From the NCBI RefSeq assembly GCF_900096975.1, contig NZ_FMYQ01000001.1, positions 248,001-312,000 on the forward strand: a stretch of 64,000 bases of DNA, read 5' to 3'. This DNA is from Paraburkholderia lycopersici (GTDB lineage Bacteria > Pseudomonadota > Gammaproteobacteria > Burkholderiales > Burkholderiaceae). The translations under genes and the position numbers were made by a program. The notes under the pieces are model-generated. The model saw nothing but the letters and a program-made list of their open reading frames with translations, had not been told where the DNA came from and ran no database searches. Below are positions 63,065 to 64,000 of this stretch, in pieces (the first letter of the stretch is position 1; each line of letters begins with the position of its first letter).

Positions 63065-64000
63065 TCAGCCCGCTGCCTGAACGAGTTCCGCGAAGCGCAG
63101 CAGGTCGACGTTGCCGCCCGAAATGAGCACGCCCACGCGCTTGCCGCGCACGTTCACCTTGCCGTGCAGTACCGCAGCGGCCGCGAGACAGCCCGTAGGC
63201 TCGACCACGAGCTTCATGCGGCTCGCGAAGAACTTCATCGTGTCGACGAGTTCTGCATCGCTCACCGTGACGATCTCGCCCACGCGCTCGCGGATCACCT
63301 CGAAAGTGAAATTGCCGAGATGCTGGGTTTGCGCGCCGTCCGCGAGCGTTTTCGGCGTGTCGATGTGGACGATCTTGCCGGTCTGCAGGCTGCGCTGGCC
63401 GTCGTTGCCGGCCTCGGGCTCGACGCCTGTCACCGCGCAGGCGGGCGCGAGCGCATGCGCGGCCGTCGCGCAGCCCGAGAGCAGGCCGCCACCGCCGAGC
63501 GGCGTGAGCAGCGTGTCGAGTTCGCCCGCTTCTTCGAACAGTTCCTTCGCGGCGGTGCCTTGGCCCGCCATCACGTGCGGATGGTCGTAAGGCGGAATCA
63601 GCGTGAGGCCGCGCTCGGCCGCGAGCCGCTTGCCGAGCGCCTCGCGGTCCTCGGTGTAGCGGTCGTAGAAGATGACTTCGCCGCCATAGCCGCGCGTTGC
63701 CTCCACCTTCACGGCGGGCGCGTCGTGCGGCATCACGATCACGGCCTTCACACCGAGCAGACGCGCCGACAGCGCGATCGCCTGCGCATGGTTGCCCGAC
63801 GAAAACGTGATCACGCCGGCCGCCTTCTGGTCCGGCGTGAACTGGGCGATCGCGTTGTACGCGCCGCGGAACTTGAATGCGCCCATGCGCTGCAGGTTCT
63901 CGCATTTGAAAAACACCTGCGCGCCCGTGCGTTCGTTCACGGTGCGCGAAGTCAGCACCGGCGTGCGATGGGCGACGCCGCGCAGGCGTTCGTGGGCGGC
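63065..64000 (-). CDS. PLP-dependent serine/threonine dehydratase, 5' end beyond window
   Basis: The C-terminal 311 codons of a fold-type II PLP enzyme of the threonine dehydratase/serine racemase family. The Schiff-base Lys is in NLQRMGAFKFRGAYNAIAQF, the substrate loop is ITFSSGNHAQAIALSARLLG, and the phosphate-binding glycines are LTPLGGGGLLSGCATAAHAL. No ACT regulatory domain follows, so it is a catabolic or racemase-type member rather than biosynthetic IlvA. The frame stays open to base 64000; an internal Met at 63958 is unlikely to be the start because RTPVLTSRTVN precedes it as in the family. Confidence 0.9.
   Translation of the reverse strand, partial: AAHERLRGVAHRTPVLTSRTVNERTGAQVFFKCENLQRMGAFKFRGAYNAIAQFTPDQKAAGVITFSSGNHAQAIALSARLLGVKAVIVMPHDAPAVKVEATRGYGGEVIFYDRYTEDREALGKRLAAERGLTLIPPYDHPHVMAGQGTAAKELFEEAGELDTLLTPLGGGGLLSGCATAAHALAPACAVTGVEPEAGNDGQRSLQTGKIVHIDTPKTLADGAQTQHLGNFTFEVIRERVGEIVTVSDAELVDTMKFFASRMKLVVEPTGCLAAAAVLHGKVNVRGKRVGVLISGGNVDLLRFAELVQAAG

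Noticed and set aside
63065..64000. Biosynthetic threonine deaminase IlvA
   Set aside because: The protein stops right after the catalytic domain with no ACT regulatory domain.

Overview
The window is high-GC Gram-negative DNA with dense, tightly packed genes and long spurious antisense frames. Gene content and order (fur | bamE-dapB-exbBD-leuS-lptE-holA-proA; gapA-tkt; thiL-pgpA-pncC; porins ending in Phe; a BvgS-like kinase) point to a betaproteobacterium of the Burkholderiaceae, most likely Paraburkholderia, Burkholderia or Caballeronia. It reads as chromosomal core and metabolic sequence. I see no tRNA, rRNA, CRISPR array, prophage or intact insertion sequence.

Region 1 (1-12.3 kb): the start of edd (Entner-Doudoroff dehydratase, cut by the window edge) diverges from hexR, and each promoter side carries a HexR-like operator. 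A long minus-strand block follows: hemJ, proA, holA, lptE, leuS, exbD, exbB, dapB and bamE. It ends at fur, which is divergent from bamE. Region 2 (12.3-16.4 kb): dctA, allantoicase and ureidoglycolate lyase run together, divergent from a FadR-type GntR regulator. Three copies of a TGGTCTGACCA-like operator lie in the shared promoter. Region 3 (16.4-29.5 kb): central metabolism and housekeeping (gapA, tkt, speE, a VOC protein, rsmE, maeB, thiL, pgpA, pncC, a cupin, pyrF), interrupted by a secreted RNase Sa-type ribonuclease with a barstar-like inhibitor.

Region 4 (29.7-40.6 kb): an oxidative sugar-catabolism locus, all on the minus strand. It contains an IclR regulator, 2-keto-3-deoxygalactonate kinase and aldolase, two short-chain dehydrogenases, an AraFGH-type sugar ABC importer, an SMP-30 lactonase and an aldose 1-epimerase. 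Together these suit a phosphorylative De Ley-Doudoroff route for D-galactose, perhaps also other L-arabinose-like sugars. The sugar-acid dehydratase step is not in the window. Region 5 (40.6-45.1 kb): a D-amino-acid locus with RidA, N-acyl-D-amino-acid deacylase, an RpiR/SIS regulator and a divergent DSD1-type D-serine dehydratase-like enzyme. Region 6 (45.1-52.6 kb): MarR plus DHA2 efflux, an EcsC protein, an HSL-type esterase, a CHRD protein, a porin and a LysR regulator.

Region 7 (52.7-60.5 kb) is the most unusual part. A 1521-residue BvgS-like hybrid kinase (two periplasmic solute-binding domains, two PAS-like regions, HisKA/HATPase, one degenerate and one intact receiver, Hpt) sits directly behind an aquaporin gene, next to three tandem BvgA/RcsB-like response regulators. 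Region 8 (60.7-64 kb): an MFS transporter with a divergent LysR regulator, then a PLP serine/threonine dehydratase cut by the right edge.

All functional names come from reading the translations and recognising family motifs; no database search was run.
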